Positions 42,420-50,772 of a DNA stretch of 64,000 bases are shown here, piece by piece (position 1 is the first letter of the stretch; each line of letters begins with the position of its first letter). Source of the stretch: Acidobacteriota bacterium. Its GTDB lineage: Bacteria; Acidobacteriota; Terriglobia; Acidiferrales; UBA7541. The notes below the pieces were generated by a model, which made no database searches, was not told the origin of the DNA, and saw only the letters and a list, made by a program, of their open reading frames with translations. The stretch covers positions 45,039-109,038 of the forward strand of contig JABCZG010000016.1 of the NCBI GenBank assembly GCA_013289835.1, written 5' to 3'. Both the position numbers and the translations under genes were made by a program.

Positions 42420-43651
42420 CCGATGCTGGGCTCCCAAGTGACGAACAATTGTTTAACCCGGACCTGCGAAGATGGTTGCGTGACGTCAACAGCGAGGGGT
42501 GCGCTCGGTGCGCTTTCGTTCCCCGCGCGGTCAACGGCAGTCACGGTGTACCAGTAGCGGTGGCCGGGCTCTACAGACGTATCACGAATAGCAGGTGTGG
42601 GCAATAAATCAGCATTCAGCAACTGCCCCCTTGTGCCCTCCTGCTCACTCCTATAGACGTGGTACCCGGCCAGATCGGTTTCAAGATTTATGGACCAGGA
42701 TAGGTCTACTAGGACCGTTCCCGACGTGGAACCCGGCAAGACCGCGGCAACCAGTCCTTGAGGAGGCGCGGGAGGAAACGTGTCTCGCGGAGTGACCGTC
42801 ACCGGCTGCGAATCGGAAGACTCCAGTTCCTTGCCATCGGCCTGAATCACGCTGCGAACCATGTACACATACGTGTGGTCGAAGCTAAACGAAGTGTCGC
42901 GGTAGCTATTGGATTCCGTCAGAGCCAGCGGCGAAAAGCGCGGTTCTTGCTTGCTCTGCGCGAGACCTTGGGCGGAAGTAGTGGAAGCATCGGCATTCAT
43001 CTCCGCACGATAAGCGCGATATCCAGCGATGGTGGCAGTTAGCGGGTCACCGGCAGAAGTGCGTGTCGGAACCGGCCAGCTCAACTCGATGGCGGGTTCC
43101 GTGACGCGAGCCTCGATCGAAGCAATACGCTCCGGCACGGGAAACAGCCGCACCGTCACAACATTCGAATCCGCGGAAGCGCGCTTCGCAGATTCTCGCG
43201 TTCGAATGCTATAAGCAATCGTGCCGCCCGCGTGCGTCTTAGTCTCTTCGGGCGAGATCGGGTCCGTGAAGCGCACCAGGCCCTCGGAGCGGTAGTTCTC
43301 CACCAGCGCCCCCGGAATCGTGTAAACGACCCGAAACGATTTCGAATCCGGCGAGCCATCCGGTTTCAAGCCTCCGCGCAGCACCTCCACGGCAGGGGGA
43401 GCGGCAAGTTTTTCCCCAGCGATGGATTTCATCGGCAGCGTGAAGGTCAATTGCACGCCATCCCCAGCCTGGCCTGCGGAAAGATCCGCAATCGCTACAG
43501 GAACCGCCGGAGAAGGCGCCACTGGCTCCCCAGGAGCCCCACAGCCTGCGATCAAGAAGAAAATGGAAAAGAGAAAATAGAAAATGGAAGTGCGCCGCAC
43601 AGGAAATTTTGCGATGAGGACTGGCGTCCCTTTTCGATATCCCATTTTCAA
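42326..43651 (-). CDS. FN3-domain lipoprotein
   Basis: 441 aa. A long basic N-terminus leads to a lipoprotein signal with lipobox LIAGC (Cys37). Two or three fibronectin type III-like modules follow (for example IELSWPVPTRTSAGDPLTATIAG and VDLSWSINLETDLAGYHVYR, with VEPGHRYWYTVTAVDRAGNES). FN3 modules mediate protein or glycan contacts at the surface. The last 45 residues lie past the final FN3 strand and overlap the downstream membrane-protein gene by 94 bp, so this tail may not be functionally constrained. The start may be an internal Met or Val closer to the lipobox. Confidence 0.75.
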   Translation of the reverse strand: MKMGYRKGTPVLIAKFPVRRTSIFYFLFSIFFLIAGCGAPGEPVAPSPAVPVAIADLSAGQAGDGVQLTFTLPMKSIAGEKLAAPPAVEVLRGGLKPDGSPDSKSFRVVYTIPGALVENYRSEGLVRFTDPISPEETKTHAGGTIAYSIRTRESAKRASADSNVVTVRLFPVPERIASIEARVTEPAIELSWPVPTRTSAGDPLTATIAGYRAYRAEMNADASTTSAQGLAQSKQEPRFSPLALTESNSYRDTSFSFDHTYVYMVRSVIQADGKELESSDSQPVTVTPRDTFPPAPPQGLVAAVLPGSTSGTVLVDLSWSINLETDLAGYHVYRSEQEGTRGQLLNADLLPTPAIRDTSVEPGHRYWYTVTAVDRAGNESAPSAPLAVDVTQPSSQVRVKQLFVTWEPSIGWPLERICPVTVGSTSSAIRRFEPECMLVFP

Positions 43652-43661
43652 TGTTCAGGAA

Positions 43662-45101
43662 CTACAGGATGTAGCGGCTCAAATCCTGATTCTTGACGAT
43701 GTCGGCAAGCTGCTTGGTGACGTACGCCGCGTCCACCTTCACATTTTTCTTTTTGAGATCAGGCGCTTCAAATGAAATCTCATCAAGAACTTTTTCGAGG
43801 ATGGTGTGCAGCCGCCGCGCCCCGATATTCTCCGTCTGCTCGTTCACGCTGGTGGCAAAGCGCGCGATCGCCGCAATGGCATCCTCCGTGAAATTCAGCT
43901 TCACGCCTTCCGTCTCCAGCAGTGCGATGTACTGCTTGATCAGCGCATTCTTCGGCTCCGTCAGAATGCGGATGAAATCTTCCTCTTTCAGCGATTGCAG
44001 CTCGACACGAATCGGCAAGCGCCCTTGCAGCTCCGGAATCAGGTCCGAAGGCTTCGTCACGTGAAACGCGCCCGCCGCCACAAACAAAATGTGATCGGTG
44101 CGGATCATCCCGTACCGCGTATTGACCGTCGTGCCCTCTATAATCGGAAGAATGTCCCGCTGCACGCCCTCGCGCGATACATCCGGCCCATGCCCGGATT
44201 CGCGCCCCGCAACCTTATCAATCTCATCGATAAAAATAATTCCCATCTGCTCCGCGCGTTCCACCGCCACGCGCGTCACCTGATCCATATCCAGAAGCTT
44301 GTTCTCTTCTTCCTGAATCAGGTATTCGAACGCGTCCGCCACGCTCATTTTCCGTTTTTTCTTCTGTTGCCCGAACATGCCGGAAAGCATGTCCTTGATA
44401 TTGACGTCCATTTCTTCGACGCCCTGGTTGGAAATAATCTCGAATGAAGGCATGGCGCGCTCGCGAACTTCGATGTCCACCATGCGTTGATCGAGCTTGC
44501 CCTCGCGCAGTTGCGCACGAAGCTTCTCTCTCGTACGCTGCGTCTGCTCGCGCTGCGCCGCAGCATCCGCTTCCAGCGTGCCGGCCGTAGGCGGAGGTGG
44601 CGGCGGAAGCAACAAATCGAGCACGCGCTCTTCCGCGGCCTGTTCCGCGCGGTCCGCGACCTCGTCGAGTCTCTCCTCGCGAATCATGTCAATCGAGGTT
44701 TCCACCAGGTCGCGCACCATCGATTCCACGTCGCGCCCGACGTAACCGACTTCGGTGTATTTGGAAGCCTCCACTTTGATGAACGGGCATCCGGCAAGCC
44801 GCGCCAGCCGCCGCGCGATTTCCGTTTTCCCCACGCCGGTGGGGCCAATCATCAGGATATTCTTCGGCAAAACGTCTTCCGCAATCTCCGGAGGCAGCTT
44901 CTGCCGCCGCACGCGATTGCGCAGCGCCACGGCCACCGCGCGTTTGGCCGCCGCCTGCCCGACGATGTATTTGTCGAGCTCCAGCACGATCTCGCGCGGT
45001 GTCATGTCGTCCAGCGCCGGAAGGAGTTCCTCTCCTTCGACCGGCGCGGCGCCGTTGCCGCCGGGAACGAGAATCACTTCTTTATCGGACTTGATGGGCA
45101 T
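43662..45101 (-). CDS. hslU: HslU, ATPase subunit of the HslVU protease
   Basis: A 479-aa AAA+ unfoldase. The Walker A motif GPTGVGKT is at 86-93, Walker B is [10 protein letters not shown], the GYVGRD pore loop is present, a large I-domain contains a Pro run and EAD-rich helix (about 165-260), and sensor 2 is [10 protein letters not shown]. It feeds unfolded substrates into HslV using ATP in the cytoplasm. The N-terminus carries about 30 extra residues before the usual [16 protein letters not shown]. The C-terminal tail, ending SRYIL, matches the HslV-activating peptide. It lies 139 bp downstream of hslV. Confidence 0.96.
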   Translation of the reverse strand: MPIKSDKEVILVPGGNGAAPVEGEELLPALDDMTPREIVLELDKYIVGQAAAKRAVAVALRNRVRRQKLPPEIAEDVLPKNILMIGPTGVGKTEIARRLARLAGCPFIKVEASKYTEVGYVGRDVESMVRDLVETSIDMIREERLDEVADRAEQAAEERVLDLLLPPPPPPTAGTLEADAAAQREQTQRTREKLRAQLREGKLDQRMVDIEVRERAMPSFEIISNQGVEEMDVNIKDMLSGMFGQQKKKRKMSVADAFEYLIQEEENKLLDMDQVTRVAVERAEQMGIIFIDEIDKVAGRESGHGPDVSREGVQRDILPIIEGTTVNTRYGMIRTDHILFVAAGAFHVTKPSDLIPELQGRLPIRVELQSLKEEDFIRILTEPKNALIKQYIALLETEGVKLNFTEDAIAAIARFATSVNEQTENIGARRLHTILEKVLDEISFEAPDLKKKNVKVDAAYVTKQLADIVKNQDLSRYIL

Positions 45102-45240
45102 AAGAGTTCTTCGTCGCTACCTGCAGATCACCAATGAAGAGGTATTCAAACCTAATCTCTGCTCGCTACTCCCTGAATCTAGATGCTACATGCCCGGAAA
45201 GGGTTTGGAAACCATTTCTCTTCGATTCCCGCTTTCCGCG

Positions 45241-45765
45241 TCACAACTCTTCGACCGTAAAATTCGCATTGGTAAAAATGCAAATCTCGCTCGCGATGCG
45301 CATGGCCTCCATCGCCAGGTCCTTGGCATTCAGTTTCGAATGCTTGAGCAACGCGCGCGCCGCAGCCAGCGCGTACGTCCCGCCCGACCCGATCGCCACC
45401 AAGCCGTCGTCCGGCTCGATCACATCCCCATTGCCCGAAAGGATAAACGTACCTTTCGAATCCGCCACGATGAGCAACGCTTCCAGGTGGCGCAGCGCGC
45501 GGTCCTTCCGCCATTCTTTGGCCAACTCCACCGCGGCCTTTTGCAGGTTCCCGGAAAACTCCTGCAGTTTGCCTTCAAAGCGTTCGAACAGCGTAATCGC
45601 ATCCGCCGTCGAACCCGCAAAGCCTGCCACGACTTTATCGCTGTACAAGCGCCGCGTCTTCCGCGCCGTGTGCTTCATCACGTGATCGCCCATGGTCACC
45701 TGGCCATCGGCGATCAGCACCACCTTGTTGTCCTTGCGCACGCACAATACCGTAGTCCCGTGCAT
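45241..45765 (-). CDS. hslV: HslV, peptidase subunit of the HslVU protease
   Basis: A 174-aa threonine peptidase of the proteasome-beta fold. ATG 45765 is chosen: it gives [11 protein letters not shown], in which the tandem Thr after Gly is the processed catalytic N-terminus (compare FHGTTIL in other HslV proteins), and AGGA lies about ten bases upstream. Further motifs are DGQVTMG and [15 protein letters not shown]. HslV forms a double hexamer capped by HslU. A TATAAT promoter precedes it (45799-45828). Confidence 0.96.
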   Translation of the reverse strand: MHGTTVLCVRKDNKVVLIADGQVTMGDHVMKHTARKTRRLYSDKVVAGFAGSTADAITLFERFEGKLQEFSGNLQKAAVELAKEWRKDRALRHLEALLIVADSKGTFILSGNGDVIEPDDGLVAIGSGGTYALAAARALLKHSKLNAKDLAMEAMRIASEICIFTNANFTVEEL

Positions 45766-45798
45766 CTGCGCGCTATCCTGGCTTGTTCGCATCCGGCC

Positions 45799-45828
45799 AT
45801 TATACCGCTCAACACCGCCGAGCAGCAA
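45799..45828 (-). promoter_or_regulatory. predicted hslVU promoter
   Basis: On the minus strand TTGCTG (45828-45823), 18 bp, then a perfect TATAAT (45804-45799), about 34 bases before the hslV ATG. The -35 is weak and no heat-shock sigma32 pattern is evident. Confidence 0.5.
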
Positions 45829-45868
45829 AATCCCGTGAAAGTCTTGGGAGCTTTTTGAAGCAGGAGTT

Positions 45869-46879
45869 TTACTGCGCGGGGCCGTAGAGCGCATTGACGA
45901 ACTGGCGGAATTCTTTTTGCAGCAGCAGTTTCTGGAACGAATCATCCACGCGGGCGTCCGGAAACGTTTCTCCCGGAATCATATTGTCGCGTCGCTCGAA
46001 CGCCAGCTTCAGATAGCTCTCCGTGTCCGGCCGGTCGCCTTTTTCCGCCGTGACGCACGCCAGGTTGTAGTAGAACAGCGGATAGTCGGGATCTTTCGAA
46101 ACCCCGTACGTCAGCGTCTCCCGTGCATTCGTCAGATCGCCCGAAATCCCATAGGCCATGCCCAGATTGTCGACCAGCACCCGCCAAAGATTTTTCTCCA
46201 GCGTGGGCGTGCTCTTCTCGATTTCGAATGCCTTCTGGTATGGCGCAATCGCCTGCCGGTATTGATGCGCCAGAAAGTACCGGCTCCCCTGCTGGAACAG
46301 CAGCATGCTGTTCCCGGTCAGCACCGGCGCGTCCGAAGCTTCCTTCGCCACAAAGTGAAACGATTGCACGAGCGCGTCAAACACCGGCCCGTCCGCGGCC
46401 TTGGCGAAAATCTTCGAAATATGGATGTCCACGAAGACGTCATCCTTGATCAGGCAGCCGAAAATATTCTTCTGGTTCGTCGGCGTGCCATCGAGTTCCG
46501 GCAGCGTGAATTCGAGAATCTGCATCTCTCCGCTCTCGCGATACCCGACGCCTTTCAATTCCACTGACGCCAGTGCCGCATTGCGCTTGGCCTTCTCCTC
46601 CAGCGAACGCTTGCATTCGCCCGGCCGCACCGGCCCCTTCGACGCCTCCAGATACACGGAAACAATAAATCGCGTTTTAGTGTCTTCCGCCAGGAAGTAG
46701 CGCCGCCCATCGGGCTGCATCTCATTGGCCTCGGTCGTGAATCCCGTGCTATCCAACTCCAGCGCCCAGGGCTTGCCGGGCAGCCACACATCGGACTTCA
46801 CAGGCGCCGCGTCTTGCGCGAACGTCGCTCCGCTCGAGAGGAACACCAGAAACAGGGATGCAAACGCGCGGATTCTCAT
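45869..46879 (-). CDS. secreted TPR-containing protein of unknown function
   Basis: 336 aa from ATG 46879, with AGGAG four bases upstream. The signal peptide is [17 protein letters not shown]. An N-terminal beta-rich domain (about 35-185, with [12 protein letters not shown] and a [16 protein letters not shown] strand) precedes TPR-like helices (about 200-300, [53 protein letters not shown]). No enzyme motif is present. It lies between the pilin cluster and hslV on the same strand but shows no functional tie to either. Confidence 0.7.
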   Translation of the reverse strand: MRIRAFASLFLVFLSSGATFAQDAAPVKSDVWLPGKPWALELDSTGFTTEANEMQPDGRRYFLAEDTKTRFIVSVYLEASKGPVRPGECKRSLEEKAKRNAALASVELKGVGYRESGEMQILEFTLPELDGTPTNQKNIFGCLIKDDVFVDIHISKIFAKAADGPVFDALVQSFHFVAKEASDAPVLTGNSMLLFQQGSRYFLAHQYRQAIAPYQKAFEIEKSTPTLEKNLWRVLVDNLGMAYGISGDLTNARETLTYGVSKDPDYPLFYYNLACVTAEKGDRPDTESYLKLAFERRDNMIPGETFPDARVDDSFQKLLLQKEFRQFVNALYGPAQ

Positions 46880-47007
46880 GAGGCTCCTGGGCACTCTTCA
46901 TTTCCCACTCTACGCGGCAAGCCGTAACAAAAGTGAGTTCGATGAATCCTCTTTATCGAACTGGGAAACATCGTGAAGAGGAGGAACGATTCCGATCGCA
47001 GAAACTA

Positions 47008-48492
47008 CTATTGCGAGATTTCGTGGAAGGACAGAATCTTGTAACTCGCGGTCGGCTGCGCCTTCTGGATCCAGCAATTGCTGTAGCGCATGCCTTCGCC
47101 ACCCATAGCATCGAGGAACTGGACGCTTGCCCCTCCCAGATTCGAGCCTGCCAACACGTTGTTGTTCCCGTCGCGCGTTTTGGCAACAAGCACCGCACCA
47201 TTGATTTGCATGTTCTGGCCGTTCTGTGAATTGTTGATTTTCCCTTGCCCGATCACCAGAATGATTCCATACCAATTCGTATCCGGATCGTAGCTAAACG
47301 TGCCGGTCACCAGGAGAAGTCCGTATCCATCGCTGTTCCAGTTGCTGATGTCCAGGTTTCCGTTTACCACCACCGTCAGCAGATTGCTGGAAGTCATTCC
47401 CAGTGGCGTCAAGTTAGCCCCGGTTGCGGTACCGAGATAAGGGGGGCTGCCGGACGGCGTGGGAGTTATCACCACATCGGCATTTTGAATGATGTTTTGT
47501 GCCAGTGCGTCGAACTGGCTTGGGGTTTGCAGGGTTAGGGGGAATAAGCCCCCTACATTCTCAACGTCTGGCGCGAAGTTCTGGCCGGTGTAGTTCGGCC
47601 GATAGCCAAATGGAATACCGGAAGTCACGTGGTTGATGTCGTTGTTGCTGTTGGTGAGAGTACCGATCGCGGCAAATTTCGATCCCGTAAGGTTACCCGA
47701 ACAATCTTGGTCATTCCCCTTGATATTGTACGAAGAGTTGGATCCTGGCGCGTGGAAGGCCTCAATGTTACCCGGGCTGCTTGAAAGCGTCAGCGTGGCA
47801 GGAAACGGTGGCAGCGTAATAGGCACGGGCGCTGCCAGGTACTGCAAGATCTTCTGGCTGCCGTTGGGCAGGACCGCGAGGGACGTAATCTCCAGCACCT
47901 GCGATCCATTGCTCGAAGTGTTCAGGTTTGTACCATCGTAGTAAATCGGCGGGTTTGGATCCAGCGAGCCGTCAACAGGAGTGACGTCCAGGTTCAGAGA
48001 CACTTCATTTACGGCGTTAATGCGCACCCACTTGAATGTCGGTCCCTGAATCCCGGCCACCGTGGATAGCGAAGCAGTGCTCGGTGACGGGTTCGGCGGG
48101 GCTGCCCCATACTCCGCCAAGTATTGCGTGTCCGCATACTGATTGGCTGGATCCCAGGGCGCTACCGTCTCGCCCGATACTGGATTGATGATGTATCTCG
48201 GGTTCGCCATCGCAAGCGTCGTGCCTGGGGAAGGCATGAAGCCCGCCGCCGTGTTTTTGAAGGAGTTTATATTTTTCGCCAACAACCGGCCGCGCCCTTC
48301 CTCCAGACCAGCGAGTGCTGCGTAATACACCGCTGTAGCGTTGCGATAGTTGCCGGCCAGCGCGGATTCCGTCCCCGAGGAAACGATTAACGCAATCGCT
48401 ACTATGCTGATCAACAGCAATACGAAAATCGAAATGAGCAGGGCCACTCCCGCTTCCGATCGCCGTTCTCGCATTGTGCTTCTCGCTTTCAC
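47008..48492 (-). CDS. PilX-like minor pilin / type IV pilus assembly protein
   Basis: 494 aa. A short basic leader (RERRSEAG) is followed by a hydrophobic helix beginning VALLISIFVLLLISIVAIALI, as in PilX proteins, which often lack the Glu5 of major pilins. The large C-terminal region (about 60-494) is Ser/Gly/Asn-rich and resembles the extended PilX C-terminus of Acidobacteriota and Deltaproteobacteria. It is the last of four minor pilin genes and follows the PilW-like gene by 16 bp. It probably takes part in a priming complex at the pilus tip. Confidence 0.82.
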   Translation of the reverse strand: MKARSTMRERRSEAGVALLISIFVLLLISIVAIALIVSSGTESALAGNYRNATAVYYAALAGLEEGRGRLLAKNINSFKNTAAGFMPSPGTTLAMANPRYIINPVSGETVAPWDPANQYADTQYLAEYGAAPPNPSPSTASLSTVAGIQGPTFKWVRINAVNEVSLNLDVTPVDGSLDPNPPIYYDGTNLNTSSNGSQVLEITSLAVLPNGSQKILQYLAAPVPITLPPFPATLTLSSSPGNIEAFHAPGSNSSYNIKGNDQDCSGNLTGSKFAAIGTLTNSNNDINHVTSGIPFGYRPNYTGQNFAPDVENVGGLFPLTLQTPSQFDALAQNIIQNADVVITPTPSGSPPYLGTATGANLTPLGMTSSNLLTVVVNGNLDISNWNSDGYGLLLVTGTFSYDPDTNWYGIILVIGQGKINNSQNGQNMQINGAVLVAKTRDGNNNVLAGSNLGGASVQFLDAMGGEGMRYSNCWIQKAQPTASYKILSFHEISQ

Positions 48493-48508
48493 AAGATTTC
48501 ACCCAGCC

Positions 48509-49321
48509 TCACTGGTTCGGATTGACGCGGCGGCCACGCCCGTTCAGCATTACCAGCCGCGGCAAGCCGCTTGCTGCATCGGGCAGCGGAGCCGCAACAA
48601 CCAGGGTAACCGTGACATCGCGGATGTTCGCCGGTGAATTGTCGGTCAATGCGTTCGGACACGATGGCGCTGGAGATTGTGGTGTGGTCGGCGTGTCGCA
48701 GTAGTACGTGAAGATGGGCACGGCCCCTCCAGAGAACAGGTTTGGATACGCCGATTGACACGTGGGGAGTTGCGCGGGACACACGTTATTTACAACATTT
48801 AGGACGAACGGCACAAGGATTCCCGCGGCGGATGTATCGATCGCAGGGTCATCGTGATAATTCTTGTAGACCACGCCGCGAAAGAGCGTCGTGTTTTGCA
48901 ACTGATAACGGATCCACTGTACGCAGTTGGGCGCGCAGGAAGTGTCTATCGGATTTGGATTCGTCTCCACTATGATGTCCCACTGGCTCGGTGTCGTGCA
49001 GCTTCCGCCCACTGTACAAGGATTCAAAGTCTGGTAGCCCGGGCTCCAGGCAAAAGGTGTGCTCGCAAACATATTTAGGAAACCGCCGTTGAACGTCGGC
49101 GGCGGATATCCTGAATCGTCGATGTCGCGCACGATTTGGTCCAATCCCAAGCGCGCTTCCTGAAAGGAAGTCAGCACCTGCGTATCGGTCTGGAAACGTT
49201 GTTGCGACGAACTCAGCAGCGTGAACGCCGCTCCCGTGATCACAAGAAAAATACCCAGCGCCACCAACAACTCGACGAGCGTAAACCCACGTTGCCCTGC
49301 AGTGCTGACCAGCCGTCTCAT
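48509..49321 (-). CDS. PilW-like minor pilin
   Basis: 270 aa with a class III prepilin signal: MRRLVSTAGQRG, then FTLVELLVALGIFLVITGA, with Glu5. The peptidase would cut after Gly12. The globular domain has four Cys in its middle part (NPCTVGGSC, CAPNC), probably disulfide-bonded. It overlaps the PilV-like gene by 4 bp (ATGA). A role in initiating type IV pili or a type II secretion-like pseudopilus is expected. Confidence 0.87.
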   Translation of the reverse strand: MRRLVSTAGQRGFTLVELLVALGIFLVITGAAFTLLSSSQQRFQTDTQVLTSFQEARLGLDQIVRDIDDSGYPPPTFNGGFLNMFASTPFAWSPGYQTLNPCTVGGSCTTPSQWDIIVETNPNPIDTSCAPNCVQWIRYQLQNTTLFRGVVYKNYHDDPAIDTSAAGILVPFVLNVVNNVCPAQLPTCQSAYPNLFSGGAVPIFTYYCDTPTTPQSPAPSCPNALTDNSPANIRDVTVTLVVAAPLPDAASGLPRLVMLNGRGRRVNPNQ

Positions 49322-49854
49322 CGTCCCACCATGGTATCTAGCGTGACCGGCTGAAAGTATCCGTTGCCACCCTGCTGGCGTACCCCCAGGATGAATCGCT
49401 TGGCCGATATGCTCGACCCGTCCCCCGTGATAATCACCGCCCAGCGAACATCGAATACCGCATTGTTCGGATCGGTTGAATCCGAATACGTCAAGCTATA
49501 GTTGGGAACCGTCGCCGCCGCGAAATTAATGAGCGCCAGGTTATTGATGACCACGACCGGGCTGCCCTGAACCGTATTCGGACTGCCTGGATTCCCCAGG
49601 TTGCAAGTGTTTCCCAGCTGATCCGCAAACGATGTCGAAATCAGCGGCTGGTCCAGGAACTGATCCAGTTCGCGCTGCGCAAACACCAGCGCCGCGGAAT
49701 CCGTACGGTTTCGATAATTCAGGAGGATGGAAGCCGGCACCAGCTGCGCAATCGCCACTAGTCCCACCAGCAGGATCACCGTGGCAAGCATCATCTCCAG
49801 AATGCTGAAGCCCTGATCCTTTCTCCGCGCGAATTGGAAAGAGAGCTTCATCAT
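49318..49854 (-). CDS. PilV-like minor pilin
   Basis: 178 aa. The prepilin signal ends RRKDQG and is followed by FSILEMMLATVILLVGLVAIAQL with Glu5. The remaining domain is short and beta-rich. It overlaps the next gene by 4 bp and follows the GspH/FimT-like gene by 18 bp, so all four pilin genes form one transcription unit. Confidence 0.87.
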   Translation of the reverse strand: MMKLSFQFARRKDQGFSILEMMLATVILLVGLVAIAQLVPASILLNYRNRTDSAALVFAQRELDQFLDQPLISTSFADQLGNTCNLGNPGSPNTVQGSPVVVINNLALINFAAATVPNYSLTYSDSTDPNNAVFDVRWAVIITGDGSSISAKRFILGVRQQGGNGYFQPVTLDTMVGR

Positions 49855-49872
49855 TGTCTTTGCCGCAGCGTC

Positions 49873-50550
49873 TCAGCTGACCTGTTGCCAGGGGCCGGCC
49901 GCCGGAGCGGTCCAGATCTGGATGTTCCCTGAGGGAACTAAAACCACGGCGCGATATCCGAACTCCGGATCCGTCGTGCTGCCTATGTAAAACACAAAGA
50001 TGGTGCGGGAAACGCTCCCGCCAACGCGAATCGCGCCTCGGGCGTCGAACGCGATCGAACTGCCGCTGCTTGACATCGGGGTTAAGCTGGCCCCGCCCAA
50101 TTTCGCACTGATGGCCGTTGGACTCGGCGCTACTCCCGACGGCAAGAGCCCGGCAAATCCCGCAATCACCTGTTGCCGCTCATTCGTATTGAATGTGCCG
50201 CTGCAGTTGGAGTCCGTCCCTATGATCCAACTGGATGCGGTTCCGGATTGCATCAGGAAACATACCTGCGTGTTCCGGCGAACCGCCTCAAAGCGCGTAA
50301 ATTTCAGCGCGTCGGAAACGCGCGTGGCCGCATCGTTGAGTTGATAGGTTCGGAAGGAATACATGAGCGAAGGAATGGCAATGGCCGTCAGAATGAGCAG
50401 CACCGTCAGCGAAACGGCCAATTCGACCATGCTGAAGCCGCTGCTATTGCTTCGACGACGACCCGAGAATTTGCGACTCCGTCCCAACGCGGCTTCCCTT
50501 AGTCCTGCTCCCATCGAGCATCCAGCCTGCCCGCACGGCAAGCTTCGCAT
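49873..50550 (-). CDS. GspH/FimT-like minor pilin
   Basis: Up to 225 aa. The prepilin helix (FSMVELAVSLTVLLILTAIAIPSLMY) is preceded by RRRSNSSG, the cleavage site. The long N-terminal leader from ATG 50550 is unusual for a prepilin, and ATG 50514 or a later start is possible. The C-terminal domain shows the FimT/GspH pattern (DALKFTRFEAVRRNTQVCFL). It is the first gene of the minor pilin cluster, with a GC-rich stem-loop just upstream (50554-50589). Confidence 0.85.
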   Translation of the reverse strand: MRSLPCGQAGCSMGAGLREAALGRSRKFSGRRRSNSSGFSMVELAVSLTVLLILTAIAIPSLMYSFRTYQLNDAATRVSDALKFTRFEAVRRNTQVCFLMQSGTASSWIIGTDSNCSGTFNTNERQQVIAGFAGLLPSGVAPSPTAISAKLGGASLTPMSSSGSSIAFDARGAIRVGGSVSRTIFVFYIGSTTDPEFGYRAVVLVPSGNIQIWTAPAAGPWQQVS

Positions 50551-50553
50551 AGT

Positions 50554-50589
50554 GTTGCACTTGCAGGGCCGAGAGGAGCCCTGCGCAAC
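50554..50589 (-). promoter_or_regulatory. stem-loop directly upstream of the FimT-like gene
   Basis: GCAGGGC (plus strand 50563-50569) pairs with GCCCTGC (50578-50584). Past a 4-nt bulge, GTTGC (50554-50558) pairs with GCAAC (50585-50589). The 12-bp bulged stem ends three bases before ATG 50550. It could limit ribosome access or act as an attenuator; no T tract follows. Confidence 0.4.
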
Positions 50590-50772
50590 TATCGCTAAAA
50601 GTAGGTACTTCTAGAGCCTACAAGTATACATTCTAAAACGCCAACCTGCTCATGGGTAAAAATGTGACGGAATGCCACATGAGAACAACAACCAACTCGG
50701 CAACCGTAAAAGTATTTATCGGTTAACATTTTTCGCCCATCGCGGTAGCTCGCCCCCCGTCGATGAGAATTC

